NCBI GenBank assembly: GCA_905214265.1
Contig: CAJMLQ010000007.1
Span: 1-49,514, forward strand
Reading direction: 5' to 3'
Origin: an uncultured bacterium
Lineage (GTDB): Bacteria > Bacillota > Clostridia > Oscillospirales > Ruminococcaceae
Length of the DNA: 49,514 bases
This document shows, in pieces, positions 25,519-33,631 of this stretch (its first letter is position 1; every line of letters begins with the position of its first letter). Under the pieces are notes generated by a model that did no database searches, was not told where the DNA came from, and worked only from the letters and a program-made list of their open reading frames with translations. The translations under genes and the position numbers were made by a program.

Positions 25519-26472
25519 TTAGAAAATGGATATGTCGGAAAGCTTTTTCGAGACGGCGTTGACGATGAGCAGAAGAATCAGGTTGATCACATTCTGAAAC
25601 AAGCCGACAGCCGTCGAAAAGCCGTACTGAGCGCCGCCAAAACCGGTTTTGTAGACATAGGTGGCGATGATCTCAGACGCAGACAGGTTTAGGTCGGTCT
25701 GCAGGAGCAGCATCTTGTCAGCGCCTACCGCAAAGAGCTTTCCCATGTTGAGAATCAGCATGGTCACGACGGTGGGGGCGATGGTGGGGAGCTGGATGTT
25801 CCAGATCCGGCGGAGCTTCCCGGCACCGTCAATCATGGCGGACTCGATAAGCTGTTCGTCTACTGACGAGAGGGCAGCTAGGTAGACGATGGCTGAGTAG
25901 CCGGTGTCCGCCCACAGTCCGGAGATGACATAAAGAGGAATAACCCACTTAGGCGAACCGAAGAAGTTGATTCGGTCCATTCCCATAGATCGGAGCAGGA
26001 TATTGATCAGCCCGGACTCGCCGGAGCAGAAGACGTTGAGGATGCTGACGATGATAACAATGGAGAGCAGATGGGGAAGGTAAGTGGCCGTCTGGGACAG
26101 CTTCCGGACCTTTCCGTTGGTGCAGTTGTGCATGAGCAGAGCCAGAGCGATGGGAAAGGGCCAGCAGAGGAAGTTATTGGCCAGGCTCAGGAGCACGGTG
26201 TTTTTAATGGTGGTGCCGAACCAGCCGCCATTGAAGAATCGGATGAAGTGTTTGAACCCCACCCAGTTTCCCAAGGAAAAGGCATGACCGATTTTGACGT
26301 CCTGGAAGGCCATCAACACTCCGTACATCGGAATGTAGGAAAAGGCGATGAGGGCGATAAGCGCCGGCAGCAGGAAAACATAGAGCTCCCGATGCTTCCA
26401 AATCTCCTTCCTGCGGCTGCTGCGCTGTTTGGAGCGGGAAATGGCGTGGCCGGATTCTTTCGTTTGCGTCAA
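25519..26472 (-). CDS. ABC importer permease, LplB type (locus B)
   Basis: 317 residues. A basic N-terminus is followed by FSYIPMYGVLMAFQDVKIGH, the LplB-family first-segment motif, and the loop ESAMIDGAGKLRRIWNIQLP. A ribosome site lies close to the upstream FAD gene, whose stop is only 15 bases away, so the genes are co-transcribed. Confidence 0.92.
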   Translation of the reverse strand: MTQTKESGHAISRSKQRSSRRKEIWKHRELYVFLLPALIALIAFSYIPMYGVLMAFQDVKIGHAFSLGNWVGFKHFIRFFNGGWFGTTIKNTVLLSLANNFLCWPFPIALALLMHNCTNGKVRKLSQTATYLPHLLSIVIIVSILNVFCSGESGLINILLRSMGMDRINFFGSPKWVIPLYVISGLWADTGYSAIVYLAALSSVDEQLIESAMIDGAGKLRRIWNIQLPTIAPTVVTMLILNMGKLFAVGADKMLLLQTDLNLSASEIIATYVYKTGFGGAQYGFSTAVGLFQNVINLILLLIVNAVSKKLSDISIF

Positions 26473-26487
26473 GCCGCTTCGCCTCCT

Positions 26488-27927
26488 TTATACGTCGATC
26501 TCGTTGTTGTTTTTTCGAAGCTCGGCCTGCAGGGCTGTAATGTCAATGTTCCGGAAAGCGGTCTGCTGCCGGAGTTTAAAGGCGGCGGCGGTTCCAGCCG
26601 CTTCTCCAACCGCAAAACAGGTGGACATGATCCGCGCTGGCCCCAGCGCCTGGCCGTCCGCTGCGATGCAACGCCCTGCCGCAATCAAATTGTCTGCTCC
26701 TTTTGGGAGCAGGGAGCGGTAGGGGATGGCAGTGATGCCATTTTTGACGGAGCGGCCAGCATCGGCGAAGACCTGCCCCTTCTTCCGGCCTAGGTCAAAG
26801 TGCCGCCCGGCTAAGGCAATGGTGTCGTCAAAGTGAGTACCGTCCAGGAGATCCTGCTCGGAAAGGATGTATTCCGCAACGATCCGGCGGGTTTCTCGGA
26901 CGCCGGGATAGGAAGCGGTCAGGCGCAGACGACAGTTTTCACAGCCTGGCATGTAGCCGCGGAACAGGACTTCAGTCAGCAGTTTGGCCCGCTGGCGTCC
27001 CCGAAGGGTAAGATCGGTCATGTCCTTGCCGCTGGTGCCGTCGTAGCCGCCGAAGCTGGTACCGCCATTTACCATAAACACACCTTCCTGGACCATAGGA
27101 AAGATGATGAGGGCACCGGGCAGGTCCAGATCCGGGTGATCGTGGATGGCTTTTTGGCAGATTTCCCGGAACCAGGGATCGTTGCCTGCGTTTAAATAGG
27201 CTTCGATGGCTTCTGAGTGGATCCCTTCGATGTGAGCGACAAGGCTGGCAGCGGTCATTTCACCGGTCTTCCGGTCCCCTTTGTAAGTGGAAAAGCCGGC
27301 GCGGTCAACCAAGTCGGCATCGCCGGTACAGTCGATAACCGTGCGGGCTGGGACATACTGAACGCCGCTTTTGTCGGCAAAGTAAACGCCGCAGATGGTG
27401 TCACCCTTGCGCTCTACATCGATGGCCCGGGCGTAGTAGCGGATGGTCACGCCGGATTCGGTGAGCATTTCGTCCAGGACTCGTTTGCCAATCTCCAAGT
27501 CAAAGGTGAATTCATCGTGGCAACCCAACCGGTCCAGGCCGGGATAGCGGTCGGTTTGGGCCAGCTTGCAGGGACCTTCGCCGCCGTGCTGGATCTTGAT
27601 GCGGTCCATTGCCTCCTCAAAGATTCCCCCCACCGCACGACGCGGCCTAGGGAGATCCCGGTAGGCTAGCCCCCGCTTGATCATCCAGGGAAAGGGAATG
27701 GAACCATTGTAGTACCCCAACCAGAAAGGCAGAGCTCCGGAGGTGGAAGTCCCGCCGGCGCAGCCGGTCACTTCCAGCAGAAGGACTCGCAGCCCCTGGC
27801 GTGCGGCGGCGATGGCGGCGGCGGTGCCGGCCGGGCCTCCTCCTGCCACGACGGTATCAAAGGCGGGAAGCATCTGTACATTTCTGATATAGGGCTGATG
27901 GGTTATTTGGTCTTGAAGCGGATTCAT
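26488..27927 (-). CDS. FAD-dependent oxidoreductase (FAD_oxidored family), first gene of locus B
   Basis: 479 residues, no signal peptide. The FAD-binding motif VVAGGGPAGTAAAIAAARQG is at about 27-46, and the C-terminal FAD-contact block GPARIMSTCFAVGEAAGTAA lies near residue 440. This family includes flavoproteins found in carbohydrate and xenobiotic gene clusters; most have no known substrate. GGAGG precedes the ATG at 27927, and a promoter lies at 27982-28010. Co-transcription with a sugar importer suggests it oxidises or reduces the imported sugar or a derivative; this is inference. Confidence 0.88.
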   Translation of the reverse strand: MNPLQDQITHQPYIRNVQMLPAFDTVVAGGGPAGTAAAIAAARQGLRVLLLEVTGCAGGTSTSGALPFWLGYYNGSIPFPWMIKRGLAYRDLPRPRRAVGGIFEEAMDRIKIQHGGEGPCKLAQTDRYPGLDRLGCHDEFTFDLEIGKRVLDEMLTESGVTIRYYARAIDVERKGDTICGVYFADKSGVQYVPARTVIDCTGDADLVDRAGFSTYKGDRKTGEMTAASLVAHIEGIHSEAIEAYLNAGNDPWFREICQKAIHDHPDLDLPGALIIFPMVQEGVFMVNGGTSFGGYDGTSGKDMTDLTLRGRQRAKLLTEVLFRGYMPGCENCRLRLTASYPGVRETRRIVAEYILSEQDLLDGTHFDDTIALAGRHFDLGRKKGQVFADAGRSVKNGITAIPYRSLLPKGADNLIAAGRCIAADGQALGPARIMSTCFAVGEAAGTAAAFKLRQQTAFRNIDITALQAELRKNNNEIDV

Positions 27928-27981
27928 CAGGGTTCCTCCATCCTATTTTTGATAAAACAGATAAGCAACTGCTTTATTTAT

Positions 27982-28188
27982 AGCATAGCGAGGTTTTTGC
28001 TCCAGCGCAATCCGAAAATGCGAAACGGCTGTGCGTTACGGAATGTATCAAAGGGGCTTCAGGAAAAATTGGAAAAAAAGAAAGAAACTGGAGAATACGA
28101 ACTCGACGGATGTGCGAAACCGCGTATAGCGGAATTTCCGAAACAGGCCAAAAAGAAACTTGTCCTTTTCTTTATATAATGATATACT
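27982..28188. promoter_or_regulatory. Divergent promoters and candidate operators of locus B
   Basis: Minus-strand TTGCGC (28010-28005), 17 bases, TATGCT (27987-27982) serves the FAD/importer operon. Plus-strand TTGTCC (28160-28165), 17 bases, TATACT (28183-28188) serves the AraC gene. Between them TGCGAAAC occurs at 28019-28026 and 28113-28120, and CGGAATTTCCG (28130-28140) is a perfect dyad. These are plausible binding sites for the membrane AraC regulator. Confidence 0.6.
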
Positions 28189-28243
28189 GGCAGTACAACC
28201 GATGAGCGCTCCTGTTTGGAGCAATGGGAAAAGGGGAGTTTTG

Positions 28244-30499
28244 ATGAAAAGGCATGCACTGAAGAGTTCTCTTTTTCGGAAGTATCTGCTTCTCTATTTT
28301 TTGGCGGTGTTTCTCCCGGCCGCCATCGTGAGCGTCGTCGCAGGCTTATCCTACCGCGCTCTGAAAGAGGAGGTCATCCAGTCAAACCAGATGTCTGTTC
28401 GGCTGATCCAAAAATCTTTGGATGTCAAACTGATGGAAGCCCAAGACCTGGTCACACGGCTTCAGGAGGATCCCCAGGTCACCCAGTACGCTCTGGAGCA
28501 CGCCCCCATACAAGCCATTCAGAGCCTGCGACGCCATGTTCAGTCCCAGGACCTGCTGCAGGATGTGCTGCTGAACGTCCGGGGCAGCCGCAGGCTCTAT
28601 TCCTCCCAGGGAGCTTTCTCAGTGGAGGAACTACAGTATCACTATCCACTGGAAGATCTGTCGTCGGAGGAATGGTACCGGATTCTCAACGAGGTAAAGG
28701 AACCCACCTTCTGTTCCATCGCGGGGAAGCGGGAAACCTACCTCTTCCTTTTTTCGCCAGTTTATGCCACCTTTCAATATAATAACGACTCTCCGCGAAT
28801 CGCGGCTATGATCATTCGCGACGGAGACATTCGGGAGTTTTTTCGCTCCTCCCAGACCAGTAATATCGAGAATATTCTGCTGCTGGACAGCGGCATGAAT
28901 CTGCTCAGCGCTATTGATCCTCCGGCCGCCGGCACCGATACGCTAGATCAGATCCGCGCCTATCTGGAAGCACACCCCGCCTTGTCCGGCTATGGGAGCC
29001 TGGAATTGGACGGCGAGGCGAACATGCTCTTTGTTTATCACTCCCGTGAGACAGGGCTTTATTACGTTCGGCTGTTGCCGGAGCGGCTGGCCTTTCAGGA
29101 CATCCGACAGATCCAGCTGATCACGCTGTTAGTAATGGCTTTCGTGGTCCTTGTCGGAGCCGGGCTGATCTGGATGGGTATGTCCCGGGGATATAAGCCC
29201 ATCCGGGACCTAGCGGTTTCGGTTCGCGCCCGTCTTCCGGAGAATTATGAGGGAGAGAACGAGTTGCTGCTGCTACGGCAGGCTTTTGACGATATTCTAG
29301 AGACCAACCAGTTCCTCTCCAGCAATGCTGGGAACTCCCGGCGGGCTATTAAGGATCATTTCCTCACTTCGTTGATCAAGGGGAGCTTTGTATCAGAGGA
29401 CTTGTTCCGTAACACCTGTAAAAACCTTGGAATCGCCTTTTCCGGGAGCCAGTTTTTGGTCTGCAGCCTGCTGATTGAAAAAAGCGGAGAGCAACCGGAC
29501 TTTGAGAAACTTCTGGAAACCATCCGCCGGCAGTTACCGGAAGGGTTTCAAGTACAGATCAAGGACCTGCTGTTCGCCGGGCGGCTGTTGCTGGTGATGT
29601 GTAGCGACTGCACCGACTTCGCGGCTTACAGACAGGTGCTACAGGACCTCAAGGAAGGACTGTTTCGGGAGGAAGGGCTGCTGGTCTCCATCGGGATGGG
29701 GAATTTTTACGGCAGCTATGATCAGATCGGCAAATCCTATCTGGAAAGCGTCAATGCCCTGGATTACCGAATGATCTACGGCAAGGACTGCGTTATTACT
29801 CCGGATATGCTCCATACCAGTCCCACGGATTTTTCTTATCCCTATCAGGAATTTGAGACGCTGCAGGCAGCGCTCCAGTCTCGGAAGCCAGATGCGGTCG
29901 AGGAGGCGGTTCAGCAGATCAGCAGCTTCATCAAATCCAGCGGCTGTAGCCTTCATACTGCCAAATACATTTGTTATGACGCACTGGCCGTTTTAAAGAA
30001 AACTCTGTTTTTGTTGGACGCCGCTTATGTCCGCCAGCTTTCCCACTCCCTGGACATCACGCAGCTGGTCAGCTTCAATACCATCGATGAATTTTTTGTG
30101 ACTCTTGCGGATATCTGCCGGAAGGCCCTTCATCAGGAAGCAGGGGAAGAGGACATAGTCGGCCCCAATGTGGAGCAGCAGATGGTTGCCTACATTCACG
30201 AAAATTGCTTTTCCTATCATTTTCAGGTCAACAGTATGGCAGAGCATTTCGCCATTTCTCCCCAATACATGCGCAAGCTGTTCAAAAATCACACCGGCCT
30301 CAGCATCTCCTCCTATGTCATGGATTTGAAGCTGGAACGTGCGATGCAGCTCCTTCGGGAAAGCAATCTGAACCTGAATGAAATCGTCGAGGCCATCGGG
30401 AACGTGGACGTTTCCGGCTTTATCCGGCTGTTTAAGCAGAGAACCGGCATGACACCCGGCCAGTATCGGAAAAAGTACCGGCATTCCGGTGTATCCTGA
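28244..30499 (+). CDS. Membrane-anchored AraC-family regulator (locus B)
   Basis: 751 residues from the ATG at 28244, which follows GGGGAG at good spacing. A longer frame from 28160 is rejected because that ATG overlaps the -35 box. Membrane segments are at about 14-34 and 291-313, with an external sensor between them. The C-terminal AraC domain spans about 655-748 (EHFAISPQYMRKLFKNHTGL, then GNVDVSGFIRLFKQRTGMTP). Same plan as the regulators of loci A and C. It faces the FAD/importer operon and likely activates it. Confidence 0.9.
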   Translation: MKRHALKSSLFRKYLLLYFLAVFLPAAIVSVVAGLSYRALKEEVIQSNQMSVRLIQKSLDVKLMEAQDLVTRLQEDPQVTQYALEHAPIQAIQSLRRHVQSQDLLQDVLLNVRGSRRLYSSQGAFSVEELQYHYPLEDLSSEEWYRILNEVKEPTFCSIAGKRETYLFLFSPVYATFQYNNDSPRIAAMIIRDGDIREFFRSSQTSNIENILLLDSGMNLLSAIDPPAAGTDTLDQIRAYLEAHPALSGYGSLELDGEANMLFVYHSRETGLYYVRLLPERLAFQDIRQIQLITLLVMAFVVLVGAGLIWMGMSRGYKPIRDLAVSVRARLPENYEGENELLLLRQAFDDILETNQFLSSNAGNSRRAIKDHFLTSLIKGSFVSEDLFRNTCKNLGIAFSGSQFLVCSLLIEKSGEQPDFEKLLETIRRQLPEGFQVQIKDLLFAGRLLLVMCSDCTDFAAYRQVLQDLKEGLFREEGLLVSIGMGNFYGSYDQIGKSYLESVNALDYRMIYGKDCVITPDMLHTSPTDFSYPYQEFETLQAALQSRKPDAVEEAVQQISSFIKSSGCSLHTAKYICYDALAVLKKTLFLLDAAYVRQLSHSLDITQLVSFNTIDEFFVTLADICRKALHQEAGEEDIVGPNVEQQMVAYIHENCFSYHFQVNSMAEHFAISPQYMRKLFKNHTGLSISSYVMDLKLERAMQLLRESNLNLNEIVEAIGNVDVSGFIRLFKQRTGMTPGQYRKKYRHSGVS

Positions 30500-30500
30500 A

Positions 30501-30537
30501 AACCGCCCGGTCCATGGTAAGCGGACCGGGCGGTTTT
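30501..30537. terminator. Bidirectional terminator between convergent genes
   Basis: AACCGCCCGGTCC (30501-30513) pairs with GGACCGGGCGGTT (30523-30535), a 13-bp perfect stem with a T-run to the right and an A-run to the left. It serves the AraC gene (ending 30499) and the DapA-family gene (ending 30541). Confidence 0.92.
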
Positions 30538-30540
30538 TGC

Positions 30541-31461
30541 TTAAATAGCGTCAAAGAGGGCGATGGGGGGAATGTCCAGCGCGGCCTTTAGCCGCTGGAG
30601 ATCTTTCTTCAGGCTTGCCGTCTCATCGGGCTCTAGGGTGTGGATGGGATGGGGGTTACGGCCGGCGTTGACTCCGGCAAAGCCCAGGCACGCTCGCATG
30701 GCCGCAGAGAGCTCGTAGCGGAAGAGCACCTCTAGAATAGCATTGGCAGCCAGCATGTCCCGCTGGGCGGAAATTACGTCGCCGCGCCAGAATTCATTCC
30801 GGCACCGGATATAGAGGTCAGGCATGACGTTGTAAGTCCCGCCGATTGCACCGTCGGCACCCATAATCTGCCCGGAAAGAAGCATTTCGTCCGTTCCGGA
30901 ATAAACCATGAAGTCCGGTCCCAGATGCGCCTTGATGCGCCCCATCATATAGTGGTCCGGTCCGGTGAATTTCAGTCCTTTGATGTTGGGAATCTGTGCC
31001 AGCGTCTGGAACAGTTCCACCGAGGGGTTGATGTGCGGCTGGGAATAGATAACAAGCGGTACATCGGAGGCCTCGGCGATCTCCCGGTAGTAGTCTTTCA
31101 TCTCCTGCAGATTCAGCTTGACATAGTAAGAGGGAACTGCCGACACGCCGGTGCAGCCGCTGCAGCTGGCATGGCGCGCCATTTCAGCGGAATGGCGGGC
31201 GGACACAGCGCCGATGTGGGCGACGACGGGAACGCGGCCGGCTACTTGCCCCGTCATGGTCTCCACGACCTCCATACGTTCCGAGCTGTCCATAAACGGC
31301 CCTTGGCCGTTGCTGCCTGTGAGATAAAAGCCGGTAGCACCCTGGGCAATCATCCAGTCGATCATCTCTTTAGAACAGGCGGGGTCATACCGGCCGTTTT
31401 TATCGAAGGGGGTCATAATGGCGGGGATAATCCCTGTAAAGTCTCGAAGTGTGAATCCCAT
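30541..31461 (-). CDS. Dihydrodipicolinate synthase/N-acetylneuraminate lyase family protein
   Basis: 306 residues from the ATG at 31461; a TTG at 31467 with a closer GGAG is an alternative. This is the class I aldolase-type TIM barrel. The Schiff-base lysine is in KGLKFTGPD (K164), and the catalytic tyrosine is in VIYSQPHIN (Y139). The phosphate/carboxylate loop reads GSNGQG (49-54), where family members usually have GTTGE or GSTGE, so substrate handling differs from true DapA or NanA. Possible roles are a 2-keto-3-deoxy acid aldolase or dehydratase. It faces an FAH-family gene, a pairing seen in sugar-acid pathways. Not assigned a symbol. Confidence 0.82.
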   Translation of the reverse strand: MGFTLRDFTGIIPAIMTPFDKNGRYDPACSKEMIDWMIAQGATGFYLTGSNGQGPFMDSSERMEVVETMTGQVAGRVPVVAHIGAVSARHSAEMARHASCSGCTGVSAVPSYYVKLNLQEMKDYYREIAEASDVPLVIYSQPHINPSVELFQTLAQIPNIKGLKFTGPDHYMMGRIKAHLGPDFMVYSGTDEMLLSGQIMGADGAIGGTYNVMPDLYIRCRNEFWRGDVISAQRDMLAANAILEVLFRYELSAAMRACLGFAGVNAGRNPHPIHTLEPDETASLKKDLQRLKAALDIPPIALFDAI

Positions 31462-31509
31462 TTTCAATCATCTCCATTTTTAATATGCGGCAAAATCTCT
31501 GCCGCTTTC

Positions 31510-31538
31510 AGTATACCGCTTGGGAATCGCCCCTTCAA
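31510..31538 (-). promoter_or_regulatory. Promoter of the DapA-family gene
   Basis: Minus-strand TTGAAG (31538-31533), 17 bases, TATACT (31515-31510); predicted start near 31503. Confidence 0.65.
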
Positions 31539-31540
31539 CC

Positions 31541-31617
31541 GGAAAAAACGAATCCGGATGGATGCTCCGCGTCTTTCCAGTAGGAGATTGTGCACAGAAT
31601 AGGAAAAAGCGAATCTG
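31541..31617. repeat. Two 16-bp near-identical direct repeats in the divergent promoter region
   Basis: GGAAAAAACGAATCCG (31541-31556) and GGAAAAAGCGAATCTG (31602-31617) agree at 14 of 16 positions. The first abuts the -35 box of the DapA-family promoter. They are candidate operators for a shared regulator of the two facing genes. Confidence 0.5.
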
Positions 31618-31674
31618 TCGGGAAAAGGATGAATAAAAGGTTCTGTCTGGCATGGCCGGATTCCCATCCGCAGA

Positions 31675-31704
31675 TTGTAAACGCGTTGGAACCTGCGGTA
31701 TACT
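31675..31704 (+). promoter_or_regulatory. Promoter of the FAH-family gene
   Basis: TTGTAA (31675-31680), 18 bases, TATACT (31699-31704). The -10 region GCGGTATACTGAA is the same 13 bases as in the facing promoter, which hints at common control. Confidence 0.6.
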
Positions 31705-31751
31705 GAACCTGCAAAGCACATTTGCCCGGTTTACAGAAGGAGGAGATTGCT

Positions 31752-33557
31752 GTGAGATTGGCAACCTATGAAAGAGGAGAAGAAGAGTTGTGGGGACTTG
31801 TTGTCAAAGATCCTTTTGATGGAAAGGACTGGGTTTTTAATCCGGCCCGCGCGGAAGAGACGTTTCAGACTTGTGCAGCCAACGTTACCAATGGAATGGC
31901 CCACTGCCAGCCGCGTTTTTCTCCGAAAGGCGGCTGGCCCGGCGAGTTGCGGGAAATGTTGGGTCAGGGGGAGGACGGAATGGACTGCCTGCGTCGTTTT
32001 GAGGCGTTTCTGCTGCAATTCCTGCAGCGGGGAGACCGGTACAGCATTCAACTGGCGGGCGATCCGCTGGATGCTGTTCATCTGCGGGCGCCAATCCCCC
32101 GTCCGCGGCTGATGTGGGGACTGGTACAGAACTGCCCCTCCTTCTGGAGAAACGATCCGAACCGCAGGATCGCGAATTTCTTTCCCCAAGGCCATCAGCG
32201 ACCGATGAGCTCCGTAGTCGGCCATCGGGAAATCTTCCTCCACGCCGCAGGATTTAATGTGGAACTGGCGGTCGTCATCGGGAAAGGGGGCAAATACATT
32301 CCCGTGGACGAGGCGATGGACCATGTGGCAGGGTACAGCGTGGTCATCGACAGTCAGATCAACCATTATTATGGCGAATTCGATCAGGAGCTGGCAAAAA
32401 ATCGGGGAGATCTCGAACGGGAATATGACTGGTATGCGGGAGCGACCTGCTCCTGGGGAGGGAAAAAATCGGACTGCCACTGTGTGATGGGCCCGTGGAT
32501 CACCACTAAGGAGGAAGTGGGAAATCCTTACGATCTGCTGGTTTATACGCTGCAGAATGGGTGTGTGCGGGATCGTTCCCATACGGCGGGAATGTCTCTG
32601 GGAATTGAACGCACCATTCATTGGTACTCCTCTTTTGCGACGCTGTATCCTGGGGACGTGATCCACATGGGAACGGCAGGGACGGACGGAATCCGTGTCA
32701 CTCGGAATATGGACTTTGGAGCAGGAAACGTCATCGAATCCGAGATCGAGCGGATCGGCCGTCTGCAGGCTCGGGTGCTGGATACGGAACAGTTCGAGGA
32801 TTGGCGCAGCGATGAGGAAAAGGAGCTTCCCAGTCTGATCCCAGCCGCCAGGGATCTAATCCGCTCCCACCAGAACTACATAGCGCGGCCAGAGGATTGG
32901 GACGTTTCAAAGGCCCGGAACCTTTGGACGTGCTTTGCTAATTACCGGTCTGTCCAGCAGGTGGAGGGGCTTCGTCCTGCTCCATCGCCGCGTTTCCTGA
33001 ATGGGCCCAATTCTTCCCTGGGACGCTCTGGGGGAAGCGTCCTCCTGCCGCCGCGTGCCACAACGCTGGATGTCGGCGTAGAGCTGGCTTTTGTCATTCG
33101 GAAGCTAGCTTCCACGGTAAAAGACGGCTGGGAGGATTACATTTTGGGCTATCTGCCGCTGATCTCCGTCTCAGACCGCTCCTTTCAGGAGAAAGTCATT
33201 CACCCGTGCACGCCGCAGGAGGAGTGGATTCCGACCGTCTACGGCCGGTGGGGAGACGGATATAACGTGGCTGGAAGTCCGGTCACGGCGGTTAGGATGG
33301 TTGGGCGCAGAATGTCCCTGACAGTGGAAGGTGTGGGAAAGATTCACGCCAGTACTGATGAATATCAGTGTACGGCAGAACGAGTATTGGAATTCATCAG
33401 CAGTCATATCACACTGTTCCCGGGCGATGTCGTCACCTTGGGGCGCGTCAGCCAGAGGATTGCCATTCCTCCGCTGCATTCCGGTCAGAGAATTCGCCTG
33501 GAGGCTTCGATTGAAGGGCTAGAATCCGTCTGGGCCGTTTTGGAACGCGAGTCCTGA
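31752..33557 (+). CDS. Double-domain fumarylacetoacetase-family protein with degenerate metal sites
   Basis: 601 residues from a GTG at 31752, 7 bases after AAGGAGGA; an upstream start at 31722 is too early. Two FAH-like domains are seen, about 110-340 and 405-590, each ending in a GDV block (YPGDVIHMGTAGTDG, FPGDVVTLGRVSQ). HpaG is a known tandem FAH protein but shorter. The usual ExE metal pair reads N169-V-E171 in domain 1 and G442-V-E444 in domain 2. The usual Asp of the GYxxxxD block is D200 in domain 1 but S472 in domain 2. Domain 2 may be structural. Probably acts on a 2-keto acid made near the DapA-family step. Confidence 0.8.
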   Translation: MRLATYERGEEELWGLVVKDPFDGKDWVFNPARAEETFQTCAANVTNGMAHCQPRFSPKGGWPGELREMLGQGEDGMDCLRRFEAFLLQFLQRGDRYSIQLAGDPLDAVHLRAPIPRPRLMWGLVQNCPSFWRNDPNRRIANFFPQGHQRPMSSVVGHREIFLHAAGFNVELAVVIGKGGKYIPVDEAMDHVAGYSVVIDSQINHYYGEFDQELAKNRGDLEREYDWYAGATCSWGGKKSDCHCVMGPWITTKEEVGNPYDLLVYTLQNGCVRDRSHTAGMSLGIERTIHWYSSFATLYPGDVIHMGTAGTDGIRVTRNMDFGAGNVIESEIERIGRLQARVLDTEQFEDWRSDEEKELPSLIPAARDLIRSHQNYIARPEDWDVSKARNLWTCFANYRSVQQVEGLRPAPSPRFLNGPNSSLGRSGGSVLLPPRATTLDVGVELAFVIRKLASTVKDGWEDYILGYLPLISVSDRSFQEKVIHPCTPQEEWIPTVYGRWGDGYNVAGSPVTAVRMVGRRMSLTVEGVGKIHASTDEYQCTAERVLEFISSHITLFPGDVVTLGRVSQRIAIPPLHSGQRIRLEASIEGLESVWAVLERES

Positions 33558-33588
33558 AAAGGATGCAGAGACCGTATGCGGAAATGTA

Positions 33589-33629
33589 ACCGGCCCCTGA
33601 CAGCGTATGAAGATCTGCCGGGGGCCGGT
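33589..33629. terminator. Bidirectional terminator
   Basis: ACCGGCCCC (33589-33597) pairs with GGGGCCGGT (33621-33629), followed by CTTTATT on the plus strand. It lies between the FAH gene and the convergent AraC gene. Confidence 0.7.
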
Positions 33630-33631
33630 CT

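Noticed and set aside
30541..31461. Naming the DapA-family gene nanA because a sialate-esterase-like gene and an Asp-box protein are in the window
   Set aside because: The substrate loop does not match, and no other sialic-acid catabolic gene (nanE, nanK, nagA, nagB) is present.
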